From Amaranthus tricolor (Eukaryota > Streptophyta > Magnoliopsida > Caryophyllales > Amaranthaceae): a DNA stretch of 64,000 nucleotides. The notes under the pieces are model-generated. The model had not been told where the DNA came from and did not search any database. It saw nothing but the letters and a program-made list of their open reading frames with translations. Shown here one piece after another: positions 23,701 through 33,700 of this stretch; position 1 is the first letter of the stretch, and every line of letters begins with the position of its first letter. The stretch covers positions 12,668,404 to 12,732,403 of the forward strand of contig NC_080058.1 of the NCBI RefSeq assembly GCF_026212465.1, given 5' to 3'. The position numbers were made by a program, and so were the translations under genes.

Positions 23701-26233
23701 TTCATAGTGGTCAGCACTGCTTAGGATCCTTCTCATTTCAATCAATGAGCTTTTGTCTTCTTTGACCACCTGACTAGGAGATGCTTCTTTCTGATTCTTC
23801 AGGGCAGTTGTTGTACTAGACTTTGTTTTACTCGAGGTTGTTCTATTAAAAGTTGTTTCGTTGGGTATTTTACTAGCTTTTCTGTCAGTTGAGGTAGATG
23901 AGGACCGCTCTTCAGAATCATCAGAGGGAATAGAATATTCACATTCTCTGGAAAAGTTATCCTCTGTGAATGCTTCCGATGCTTTGTGCTCATTAACACG
24001 TGAACTCTCGTTTAGAGTATCACACCATTGCAACAAATAATTAAATGCGTCATTTGATAGGAAGGCAAGGTTAACAGAAAGGAAAGGGCCAACCAATCCT
24101 ACTCGTACTTTCACGCAATACATGGAATAAATCATTGCCATCAAGACTACCAATCGAGCATGATTTAGGGAGAACAAGTAGCCTGCATTACAAAAGTCAA
24201 AAAGGTGATTTGTAAAATTAAAAAGAAACAAATAAACAACAATGCCAAAACCTTAAATTAGAAAAAATAAAAAAAAATAAAAAGGGAGTAGAATATATAA
24301 ACACAGCTAACTTAAAGGTTGGCTTAAACACCAGGAACATATTATGTAAGAACACATGTTGAACAGCACGTAGAAAAATGGTGAAGAACACAAAATTATC
24401 GAGCTTGTTGTTCAAGTTTCTTTGGCATTAAGTTTGACTGAATTTGAAGAGTTTGTGATCTACTTATCTTCATTTTGTTTCAATTGCATTTAGGTAGTCC
24501 ATTTCAGTAAAAGAATTGCACAGAAATGCAATTTAAGAGAGCCAGACAGCTTGGTGAAGAGAATCAGCACAGTCACAGATGAGCAACAGTAACACAGTTG
24601 CATCGACAATCACAGATGTGTCCATGCAACAGGCAATAGTCTTTTGTCAAACTAGTTTCGCAGAAAAATCTTAGGCAAGCTTTGGATGAGTCTCTTAAGC
24701 TGATCTTTGGTCATTCCTTTTTTACTTTCAAATCAACGAAATCGTTTTCTACACAACAGCAATAACTATGCCAAAGCCTTAATTCCCACAATATGGGATC
24801 ACATCTTCAAAAAAAGCTAACACATTTATAATGATTCTTTTAGTAAAGTTTTAATTCTATTAGCTAGCTAGTAGACCGTAAAAATAGAATTGCATAGAGT
24901 TCATGAAATATCATTGGTGGTGTGGTGATAAATAATAAGATCTCCAACATTCCTAGAAAGTTTACTTCAGCATCTTCCTATATTTTCAAAGGAAAGTAAA
25001 TCTACATGGCCCTTGCATCAGTATCCTTTACAATAATAAATATAACAATCAACAAATTGATATAACTGTTGAATAATCTAAATAGCTCTTGCATAGCATA
25101 ACCTGTAGTAGTCGAGTACCTACAATAAGAGAACTGTTATATTTCTAAAAGCAGAAATTATAAGTAACAAAACATATAAGCAAGCATATCAGTGTCAAGA
25201 AAGAAGAAACCAGAATGACAACCCATCCACAAGAAAGTCTAACAAGTAAAAGAACAAACTTCACCTCCAACAACGAACAATATTCCTGTAATCCAGAAGT
25301 TAGCATACATCCATAATATTAAGATGGCAAACAGTCCCACTATAAAAATTCCAGGAGTGTAGCCCAAGTATTGAACAGCAACTCCTGCAGCCGCCTGCAA
25401 ATTTATCCACGGCAATAAGTGCATCAGGCCCAACTACTTATAGCAGACGAGCAGTATTTCAAGTCTAACCAACAAAAAATTGCAAATTTCACAATATAAA
25501 AAAAAATAACAGAAGAGGAAGAACATAACACTGCAAGAATGATAAAGACAAACATTAATTGGTTTGACAAAGTAAATTCGTACAATCTGCTTAATCGTGG
25601 AATTCAACTATGGGAAAAAAGCATTATGCGGTTAAATTTACTATAAAACAAACCATCATAACAACCCTCGGCATTTAGCAATTTATTCTCTTCAAACTAA
25701 AGAAGCCTCAGATAATTATATATTACAAGAATAAGAACCGATACCAACTTATCTCCCATCACAAAAATGTACAAAAAAAGAAAAAGATTTATGCAAGTCT
25801 TAAATTATGTTCACACTATAAATTTCTGATCAACAGCCAACACTGCAACTACAAGATTCAAGAAAGCCAATGGTGGTGAAACAATAAAATAGAAAAGAAA
25901 CGGAAAACTTACAATGCTAATCAATACGTAAACAAGGCAAGAAATAGAGGTCAAGCTCAAAAAACAACTCCACATTATAATTAGCAACGCAGCAGATTGC
26001 AGGCCGATTAACGATCGGAAACCCCTAAAAAAGCTATCTTTCCAGTAAAGAAACAGCAAACCCACAAAGTTCAAGAAGTTCTTGAAACCATTACAAATCA
26101 TTGGCCAATGTGTATCAATGGCGACCCAAGTCCTATCTCTAAATCCACAAATCAGTGTCGGAGCAACTGAACACAAATGCTTTTGAGATTGCAACCATTT
26201 CCATGCTTGCTGAACTAACCCTATGTCCTCCAT
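14701..26233 (-). CDS. Membrane-anchored J-domain protein with Jiv90-type domain, 9 exons
   Basis: Exons (minus strand, in order): 25913-26233, 25265-25394, 23635-24182, 22832-22912, 22593-22691, 19769-19882, 19580-19663, 16051-16122, 14701-14973. All junctions are GT-AG and the frame joins to 573 aa plus stop. Residues 1-107 and the next two exons hold hydrophobic segments (SAALLIIMWSCFLSLTS, FIVGLFAILILWMYANFW, LVVLMAMIYSMYCVKV), suggesting several membrane passes. A Ser/Thr-rich linker follows. The J-domain is about 308-375 with HPD at 338-340, which stimulates Hsp70 ATPase. A Cys domain with CTKC (408-411) and CQDC (430-433), then VEYKGSLVLSG and DVSEWAICQ, matches the Jiv90 domain of animal DNAJC14, an ER-membrane J-protein. 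The C-terminus has an acidic DEDEEEFELWLQQAL stretch and a basic tail. The start MEDIGLVQQ is preferred over an upstream ATG (26272) because plant relatives, as I recall, begin there. Two introns exceed 2.5 kb. Client and location are inferred from the family. Confidence 0.93.
14974..16050 (-). other. Intron 8 of the J-protein gene
   Basis: This intron is bounded by GT at 16049-16050 and AG at 14974-14975 on the minus strand. No embedded gene or clear element is seen. Confidence 0.75.
16123..19579 (-). other. Intron 7 of the J-protein gene (3.46 kb)
   Basis: This is the longest intron of the gene. It is AT-rich, and short open frames on the plus strand (18297-18479, 18508-18747) show no family resemblance. 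Its length suggests old insertions, but I see no terminal repeats or target duplications. Confidence 0.7.
19883..22592 (-). other. Intron 5 of the J-protein gene (2.71 kb)
   Basis: This intron separates the end of the J-domain (exon 5) from the Cys domain (exon 6). It contains a LINE remnant in the opposite orientation, listed separately. The rest is AT-rich with no recognised gene. Confidence 0.75.
20370..20880 (+). mobile_element. LINE (RTE-like) reverse-transcriptase remnant in J-protein intron 5
   Basis: The plus strand reads YDTVKADVRPCGGRTLDFPI then MIGVHYGS at about 20374-20455, followed by FFAIVSDELTASTKDEVS. After a stop comes SMLFVNDIVLVQS at about 20525-20565. This is the order of the plant non-LTR RT core, in which an HQGS block, a LFA block, DELT and the catalytic FADDI box follow one another. 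The catalytic box is damaged (FVND for FADD) and stops and shifts occur throughout. It is antisense to the host gene. Length covers only part of an RT domain, so it is a truncated dead copy. Confidence 0.7.
22913..23634 (-). other. Intron 3 of the J-protein gene
   Basis: This intron splits the J-domain just before AMLVHPDKN, a position that separates helix I-II from the HPD loop. Open frames on both strands here (23034-23321, 23227-23496) have no recognisable content. Confidence 0.7.
24183..25264 (-). other. Intron 2 of the J-protein gene
   Basis: It has GT at 25263-25264 and AG at 24183-24184. It splits a Gly codon (GGA G|GC TAC). No embedded element is recognised. Confidence 0.75.
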
Positions 26234-26760
26234 ATTCCCTAACCCTAAAACTGAGAAAATTAGTTTAAACAAGCTAAATTAAAGTCCGTCCATGAAAATG
26301 GAAATTAGTCATGAAAACCCTAAATCAATAAATTGAAAATGAGAATAATTCAAATGATGAGATGAAGTTAAATAGATGAAATTCATGATGTAGGAGATCC
26401 AGAAAGTATCTGGAATCACGCCGGACGCGAGGAAAGAAGTTGAGACACCGACAAAAGAGGAGTGAGAAGATGGAGAATGGCTTTAATGGAAGCTTGTTAG
26501 AGACAAGATTTGAGGTTTGAAAGGGATAGTTGGGCTTGAGATTCCTTTTCCACCATTTTCAGGGAGAGCTCGTGATAAAGGAAGAAGAATTCTGGTTGAA
26601 AAAGTTGCAGAAAAGAGAGATGAGAGAGGAAATTAATTAATACGGAGTATTACTTGGTATTTAGCAGCAAGTTGAAATGTAAGGGAAGTGAGACGGAATC
26701 AAAGAAGAATGCCAAACATGTCTCACTTGAGAGAGAGAGGGGTAGAGAGTACCAATTATT
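26234..26760 (-). promoter_or_regulatory. 5' UTR and promoter region of the J-protein gene
   Basis: This is the sequence upstream of the chosen ATG. It contains a GA-rich run (GAGAGAGAGGGGTAGAGAG near 26730-26750), common in plant promoters and 5' UTRs. A TATATTTTTT stretch lies further out near 26820. The exact start site cannot be set. Confidence 0.35.
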
Positions 26761-26959
26761 AGTTTGTGGATTAGGGTTGTAATGTTTTGTGTTTATGTGG
26801 GGACAATGGTCCCACCATGTTATATTTTTTGACTTTTTTATTATTAGAGAAATTTGTGACGATAAATTTTTGGTTTTTTCACCGGTGGATAAACAACTGT
26901 GTGGTGAGTGGTGATTCTAAGCTTATAATTTTTTCATAAAGGTTAACGTTTGTGTTAAA

Positions 26960-27430
26960 TTTACGTTATTAGTATAGAAATCGGTGCAATACTTGAAGTT
27001 CTTAGTATGAAGATGTATAAATAAAATTTTCAAATTTACGTAATATTCAAATTATTTAGTTTATAAAGATGGTACATTTACGGTACATAATATATTCAAA
27101 TCAATAATTTTGTCTAATCTAGCTCATTCTAAGTCATAATAATTCAATTTATTCTGTTTTTAAAAATAGTAAATTACTCAATTTAATTAATTTTTGAAAT
27201 CGCTAAAAATGTCATGTTGATTGATTTTATTTGCCACGTAAGCCATCATCAACCAATAAAATCACTTCATCTTGTGTGGAACTCCATGAGGATAACATGT
27301 GGAATTTTCTAATTTTTTAATTAGATTGTATGATTGTATGATACCATCTTGTGAAGCTCTATGAAGATGACACGTAGAATTTTCTAGTGTTTTTATTATA
27401 TTATATGATATTACCCAACATAACGATTCT
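26960..27430. repeat. Dispersed repeat family copy, possibly Helitron-derived
   Basis: The stretch starts with TAGTATAGAAATCGGTGCAA and TTCTTAGTATGAAGAT, close to 57478-57530. It continues with TTTAGTTTATAAAGAT and TTCAAATCAATAATTT, which recurs at about 59520-59585, and ends with CCACGT, AGGATAACATGTGGAATTTT and TTAGATTGTATGAT, which recurs at about 59697-59763. The end unit is tandemly doubled with a 79-bp period (27268 and 27347). The CCCGTGCAATG-type start is common among plant non-autonomous Helitrons, but I could not confirm both ends. Confidence 0.5.
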
Positions 27431-28170
27431 ATTCATATAAACAAATGTCGCGATTACCCTTATAGAGTACATTTTTAGAAAATTTATTCGAATTAAGTAC
27501 TTAATTTAATAAAGAATTTAAACCTTTTTCTACCATATGAAAAAGTTGAAAGCTCGGGGCCACCTCGCGGATTAAAAAAATATTTGTGTACCATGCGAAA
27601 AAGTCAAAAACTCAGATCTACAACATGGTATTATGAAGTTATTAATATTGTAGGGACTTAGGGCTATTTTGTAAAAGAGCTGATTGAGGAACTTTTAGCT
27701 AATTGAGTGAATTAACTAGTTTTTATGGGTTAAATATTATATCATCATATCATACAATCATACAATATAATAAACAAACTGGAAAATTGCAAATATCAAC
27801 TTCACAATTCATCCAAATAAAGTCAAAACAATTTGAATCAAAGTTGAATAAAAAAATATTAAATAATTATATAAGTATTATCAAGAAGAGAGTCAAAACA
27901 ACTATATGAAGCTATAATAAGTCAAAGTACAGCAAAATAAAAAAAAATAAAAAAAATCCCTCCAAGGTACATTACCTTCTCTAGTCCTCTCCAAACATTC
28001 TACAGGTATGAGAAATAATTCATTACGCACTAAATTGGCTTTACGATTGAAGGTTTGAATAGGAGACTTCAATAAACTCTAGTGAATTATTAATGGTGAA
28101 ACTTTACTAATAATGTATATTTTTTTTTTAATGAAATATATTAGAATTTGAAACTTTATTATCTAGCACA
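27431..28170. other. AT-rich intergenic sequence
   Basis: No gene or defined element is recognised. A 68-codon frame at 27703-27909 is low-complexity and unsupported. Confidence 0.45.
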
Positions 28171-28345
28171 TACTTTAATATAAAAATACAAATATATATT
28201 GTAAAAAATTTTAATTGGAAATCTTATGTTACTTTTAAATTCAAAAAATATGATATTCATACTTTAATATAAAAATGCAAATATATATTCTAAGAAATTT
28301 TAATTGGAAATCTTATGTTACTTTTAAATTCAAAAATATGATATT
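28171..28345. repeat. 89-bp tandem duplication
   Basis: A unit beginning TACTTTAATATAAAAAT and including ATTTTAATTGGAAATCTTAT starts at 28171 and again at 28260, with only a few differences. Confidence 0.9.
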
Positions 28346-28499
28346 TTAAGAAAATTTAAAAGAACATATTTTATTATGATATATACTACTCATATATTAA
28401 GGAATATATTGATATTAATATTGGCAATAATTATTCCACATGACAAATCACAATGAGAGTGTCCTACGAAATTTTATAGTCTCTTTATTACACTGTACT

Positions 28500-29088
28500 A
28501 GATAGATTTTCGTGCCAAGTAGGACAAATCAAATTATTAACCTAACTCAAAACGCTGAATTTTCTTTCCCTCAGTTGGGACATCCTTAGGGCAAAACTTC
28601 AAATATTCCATAAATTTCTGATAATATTCATCCACCGTTAAGTTTCCCATTTCGAACCTGGCAAACTCATTTGATTTGTCCTTCCTCACATGAGGCGGAT
28701 AGAATTGGTCCCTTAACGCCCCGCCCCCTTAAAACCTTCCCAGCTTAAGTCACCGTCGTTTTCTGATATCTATCTTACTATGTGTCCACCAATAGTCAGT
28801 GTCTTCCACTAGTAAAAACGCGGCTTGGTCAACCATGAGCTCAGCAGGACATCTCACCACACTAAAAAGCTTGTCAAATTCTCTCAGCCAATTTTCCAGC
28901 ATAGAAGGTTCACCTTTTCCACTATAAGTCGAGGGTTTACTCTGGGCTATTCTCTTACTAATTGACGAAGCCTTTTCCTCCAAAGATTTCTGTCTCAGAT
29001 TCCTTGCGCCAGCTAGGGCCTTAACTAGGTTTCGAAGCACGCGGTCAGAGTTTCCTCTTGGCACAGACCTTTTCAAAAAGGGTGGCAT
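28500..29088 (-). pseudogene. Ty3/gypsy gag remnant
   Basis: The intact part (29088-28750, 112 aa) starts MPPFLKRSVPRGNSD and contains a gag-type block, PSTYSGKGEPSMLENWLREF then DKLFSVVRCP and DYWWTHSK. This matches the plant retrotransposon gag domain that normally continues as WEEFKxxF...QYFP. The continuation is present but out of frame: NDGDLSWEGFK near 28745-28770, then ALRDQFYPPHVRKDKSNEF from about 28720, then FEMGNLTVDEYYQKFMEYL to a stop near 28535. At least two frameshifts break it. A capsid role in particle formation is the family function; this copy cannot make it. Confidence 0.85.
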
Positions 29089-29521
29089 GATGGCAGGTAA
29101 ACTACATTAGGTTAAACAAGGTATGTAAATACATTTCTACAGCGTTGGTGTTTAAGGAAAAACTCATTATGTTATTGCTCTAAAATAAACAAGGTGATAG
29201 CCCTAAAAGGTAAAAGAGTTGAACAATGAGTCTATAATCAAATCTATTCATTTTTCAATAAATACAATACTTAATCGGTTCTACTTACTAATGTTTAGAC
29301 TTTTAAAAACAAAATTCAAATTCAAAACAATAATACCATATAGTTCCAATCTAAAAAGAAATACTTGGGTATAAATTCCCACATAACCACAGTTCAAATA
29401 CTACAAAAGTCCGAGATAAATAACCAAATCATTTAACCAACAAAATTTTTCGCGATATATTTTACTAAGGAACTAGACATACGAACTCGTACATATGCAT
29501 AATCAAATAGAGTAGAAACAA

Positions 29522-30433
29522 TCAGGCAAATAAAGGCGACGCATCCAGACGGTCCTGATCCTCCATGTATCGATCAGGGTCAAAATCAGCATCACCAGAG
29601 TCATCGCTAGACGCGCTATCGGAATTAGAAGGGGTTCCTACAGATAAGAAATCACTTATAGTAAGTCGCGCTACGGAATCAGAAAGTTCTACAATTATTG
29701 GTTCAGGTGGTTCTTCCTCCCACGTAATTATCTCACTTTCTTCCTCACTTATGACATCTTCTCGCCTCACCGGCCAACCCCCTAGAATAACTACCTCGCT
29801 ATCAGTATCGCTCATAATTTCATCTCTATCAGCTATTCCCCCCTCCTCATCAGCATTATATCCATCTCCCAAGTTATCCTCATAAGGTTCTTCTACCACT
29901 CCTAAGGAATCTTCCTCCATAATTTTAACCTGTTCCTCATCAAAATTTTCCTCGAAATCCTCCTCAAATTCTTCTTCTGGGTCCTCATCGAGGTCCTCCT
30001 CCGAGTCCTCTTCTGGATCCTCCTTGGGATCCTCCTCGAAATCCAACTCGTCGAAGTTTATTAGTAACACTGATTTTAAGTTTACTACGGGAACAACCTC
30101 CTCAATAATATTTGTCTTAGCCCCACTAGACTCTGGAACGTCAAATTTGTCCCGACCCACTGCTCTTACCCTTCTATCAAGTTCTAGGTGTAACTTTTCA
30201 CTCCTCTCTTTCAGTACAATCATCTCTTCGTCCATTATCCTTTCATACACTTGTTTGGATCTCTTGTAAATCATTTCCATTCGTCGGGTGTAATCCAAAT
30301 CGCTTTCTCCCTCTTTTCTGTCCCAAATTCCCAGAGCCTCTATTTCTGCCCAGGCTGGGGCATTAACTAAAGCTCTCCAGGGTTCCTCTCGGGTATTAAT
30401 TCCTTCCTCGGCCGGTATTTTTCTTTTATCCAT
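29522..30433 (-). CDS. Intact acidic 303-aa ORF upstream of gypsy gag, function unknown
   Basis: An uninterrupted 303-aa frame starts MDKRKIPAEEGINTREEPW, 294 bases after the primer site, and ends 433 bases before the gag ATG on the same strand. Residues 1-100 are mixed and helical-looking with many charged residues (ESDLDYTRRMEMIYKRSKQV). The middle (about 130-170) is extremely acidic with an imperfect repeat EDPEED/EEDLDEDPEEEFEEDF, and the C-terminus is Ser/Asp-rich. No zinc knuckle or enzyme motif is seen. Extra ORFs before gag are known in some plant gypsy lineages (Ogre/Tat), and some plant elements carry accessory ORFs, so it is probably an element-encoded protein. It is notable that it is open while gag is broken. 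It could be partly low-complexity chance. Confidence 0.55.
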   Translation of the reverse strand: MDKRKIPAEEGINTREEPWRALVNAPAWAEIEALGIWDRKEGESDLDYTRRMEMIYKRSKQVYERIMDEEMIVLKERSEKLHLELDRRVRAVGRDKFDVPESSGAKTNIIEEVVPVVNLKSVLLINFDELDFEEDPKEDPEEDSEEDLDEDPEEEFEEDFEENFDEEQVKIMEEDSLGVVEEPYEDNLGDGYNADEEGGIADRDEIMSDTDSEVVILGGWPVRREDVISEEESEIITWEEEPPEPIIVELSDSVARLTISDFLSVGTPSNSDSASSDDSGDADFDPDRYMEDQDRLDASPLFA

Positions 30434-30726
30434 TAAAGAAAAGTAAAAATCGAACTTCCTGACTCACAAAGAAAGAAAACGAGACAATTAATTTCTGAGA
30501 TAAGACAAGGATAGATAAATCAGAGCATCAGAGATATAAACACAGAAATTCTATCATGCACACATCAAAGTTATCCATGACATCATGCTTAAAGACACCA
30601 AGCACAACACATCATATCCCTTTAATGTCTACCCCTTTTACTCTCGTCAAATTTTTTTTTTTTACTTTTTTTTATTTTTTTTTTCTACGTTAGTCTATCG
30701 ATATAGATAAACAACACTAAATAAAA

Positions 30727-30743
30727 CTCCCGCACTGATACCA
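30727..30743 (-). other. Primer-binding site of the gypsy element
   Basis: On the minus strand TGGTATCAGTGCGGGAG lies two bases inside the LTR end TGTTACA. It matches the initiator-Met-tRNA primer sequence TGGTATCAGAGC except at one base in the first twelve. It fixes the orientation of the element. Confidence 0.8.
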
Positions 30744-30745
30744 GT

Positions 30746-33700
30746 TGTAACATCTCAGAATAACTCGGGTCGTACGAAAAGAGAAGATGACTTTTTAAAA
30801 AACGAAATAAATATTGTCCAAGTCAAACCGGGATGTTAGAAGGCAGTTAAAACGGATTTGAAGTTAAGGGAAACTTGCGGATCGAGTTCTATTAGTGTTA
30901 TTATAAACTACTAGATATAAGAAATTCTTAGCAGCGGATAAGAACGAAAAGTTAAATCTACTTATTACAACTTGAGAACGAAAATCGTCTCATAAAACCA
31001 AATGTTCTTTAAACTTATTTAGAAGTTCTTATCAAGACTTCTATATCCTAATGTAACACCCCGTAATTTTTCGGGTTTAAAAATAAATAAAATATAATAA
31101 AATAAAATAAATAAGTAATATTAAATTATATTATTTTACATAGTTAATTACAAGAAATAAAGTAGGTTTAATTTTAATGGTAACAAGTTTTATCGCGTAC
31201 GATGTTATCGCGTGACATTTCTTGCTGTTTTAACAAAAGTATAATAATTACTCAATTAATAAAAAAAAATTATGGAAGGGAGGTGAAGGGCTGCCGGTTT
31301 GGGTGAGTATGGGAGGAGTCTTGTAACTCCTCTCATAATGGTGTAATTAGGAGTAATTAAGTTGGTCCTTAATTTCCCTATTAATCCTTAAGCTTCAATT
31401 TGAATTCCTCACATTCCTAATCACATTTTTAATCTTCTTAGTGAGAAAAAAATTCAGAAATTTTTCCCTTTGTGTTCTTGGTTTCGGCACTCAAGAAGAA
31501 AAAAAAAAACTTTTTCTTTGCTCAATCCAATCTTCTAATCAAAGGGTAAGTTAAGTTGTTAATTACTATTTTTATTTATAAGAAATTTTAGTATGAGATT
31601 ACATAATCTTCTTTCCTTTTATGATGATATCCTATGACTTATTAGGAGGATTGAGTATTTTATATAAGTTTTCTTTAATAATCATTTGATAAAATTGGTT
31701 TGTTAAAAGGATTAAATCCTATTTCTATTATATAAAATTTTCCTTGATTTGCATTCTTTAACAAAGTTTAAATTTGTTATAAGAATAAAGTCTATTCAAA
31801 GGTTAAAATGGATTTATTTTACGATTTATATTTCTCTAGCAAGATTTTAGTTTGTTAGAAGAAATTTTAAGTGTATGAATTAAGTAATGTAGGTATCCAA
31901 GAGTTTATAAATCCATTAACAAAATTTGATTTGTTTAAAGGATTGTCCTTATATATATGTTTTGATTCAAAAATGATGATATATGATTCTCTACAAAATT
32001 TTAATTTGATAAGAGAATCAAGTATTTAATTTTATTATCATGGTTTATGAAATTTTAAGTACTCTTGAAGGATCTTGTGGATGAGTATGTCTTAAGTTGC
32101 TAGCTTTATGTTTTTGATGATGGTTTAGATTGTTGATGGGATTTTGTATATTGTTAGATGTGTGGAAATATCAAGTGGTTGTGTGATAGGAGAATTGGTT
32201 TTGTTTGCTTTATTTTAGTAGAATGTAAATTCGGTTTCGGTTAAGTGTATCTTGGTAATGAGGTTTAAAAAGGATTAAATAAATTAAATAGAAAAAAAAA
32301 TATATAAAATAAAAATAATTAAAGTAAAAGGAATTTTGGACAGCAGCTGCTGCCTCGATAGTGGCGCCCCGATCCGAGCGTTGGGTGTGTTTCGTTGTTG
32401 TTTTATTTAACCGATGCGTTTTAAAACTCGTTAAAACGCTTAAAATAATTAAAAATAATAATTGGATGCTAGAAATTATGAAATTTGGTACCCAAGGTAA
32501 TTGATGCGTTCCGGACGCAGCGGTGAAGTCGGATTTTTAATTTGAATTTTCTAAACTGTCCGAAATGGCCATAAAAGTTTCTGGTCAGAAGTAAAAATTT
32601 GGAACTATTGGGAGTTTGATGAAAACATTTGAAATTATCAAGTCTTAGTGATATTTTAATGGTATTGAGTGGATTAAATGTTTAAACACGGTCTAATACG
32701 TGATCGTTTTGTGTGTGTGTTATTTAGGACCTCGTTTCATAAGAGGGCGAAATTCTAATTGTGCTTGAACAACGTGTGTTTGCAGCTTTCAAAGGTACAC
32801 GCGTAGACCATACTGTTTATATGGTTGTGCAAGTAATGTTGTTTTATTCCTAATCGAGGCATTTGTAATCACATAAGGATTAGACACCTCAAATAATATG
32901 AAATAATCAAGTGTAAATTGAGAATTTATGTGTTTGTCACCCAGAAGGGTTGACGTTTGGTTATGTTACCCAAAAGGGTTAACAAATGGTTTGGAATATT
33001 ATAAATTATTTTTCCCATGGCAGTTGTGGATCATTACGGTCACCATGGGGGTATGCATACTTTAGCCTTTGGCAACCCGAACAGGACGGGCAACGTCTTA
33101 GGTAGGTGGTTGCCTTGGGATTAGCTCTCCCAAGTGTATTCCACCAAAACAAATTTGAAATTATACTTGTACGACCCGAACAGGACGGGCAACATTACAA
33201 GATTGGAAATATTGAATAAAGAATAAGTATTAGAGCCTTTGCATGCTAGGGTAAACACAATGCTTGTATTCAACCTGTTTAATATATGTATGAAGTCTCT
33301 GACGTGTATTGGTTGTTCTTTGGAACCTGCTACGTGTTATCATACGACGTGCAGCAGGTTGACTGCAGGAGGGGGCTGGAGTGAGGATTCAGCTTAGAAC
33401 CCGTAACCATCAAATCTAGACATACTTTGTAATGAGTCGAAATAACTCAGTTTATGTAACCAAAGTTTTTGACGTATTCTTTTTATCTCGTACAACTTTT
33501 AGCTAGTCTAAAGGCCGGTGGGCTCTTGAGTTGTATGTAAAGACTTCCGCTGACTTGTTTTATTTTGCTTGGCGTTGTTTCCTGTGTTGACCATATTCCT
33601 TTTACCGTTGGAACGTTGACGATCCGAGTAAAAGTGAATTTTCTTTTGTGTCCGTTTTTGAACCGGAATCATGTTTTCATATGATTTTCTGGGTCACTTA

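Noticed and set aside
29565..30269. Ser-rich plus-strand frames
   Set aside because: They are the reverse complement of the acidic ORF; Glu/Asp codons read as Ser/Leu on the other strand.
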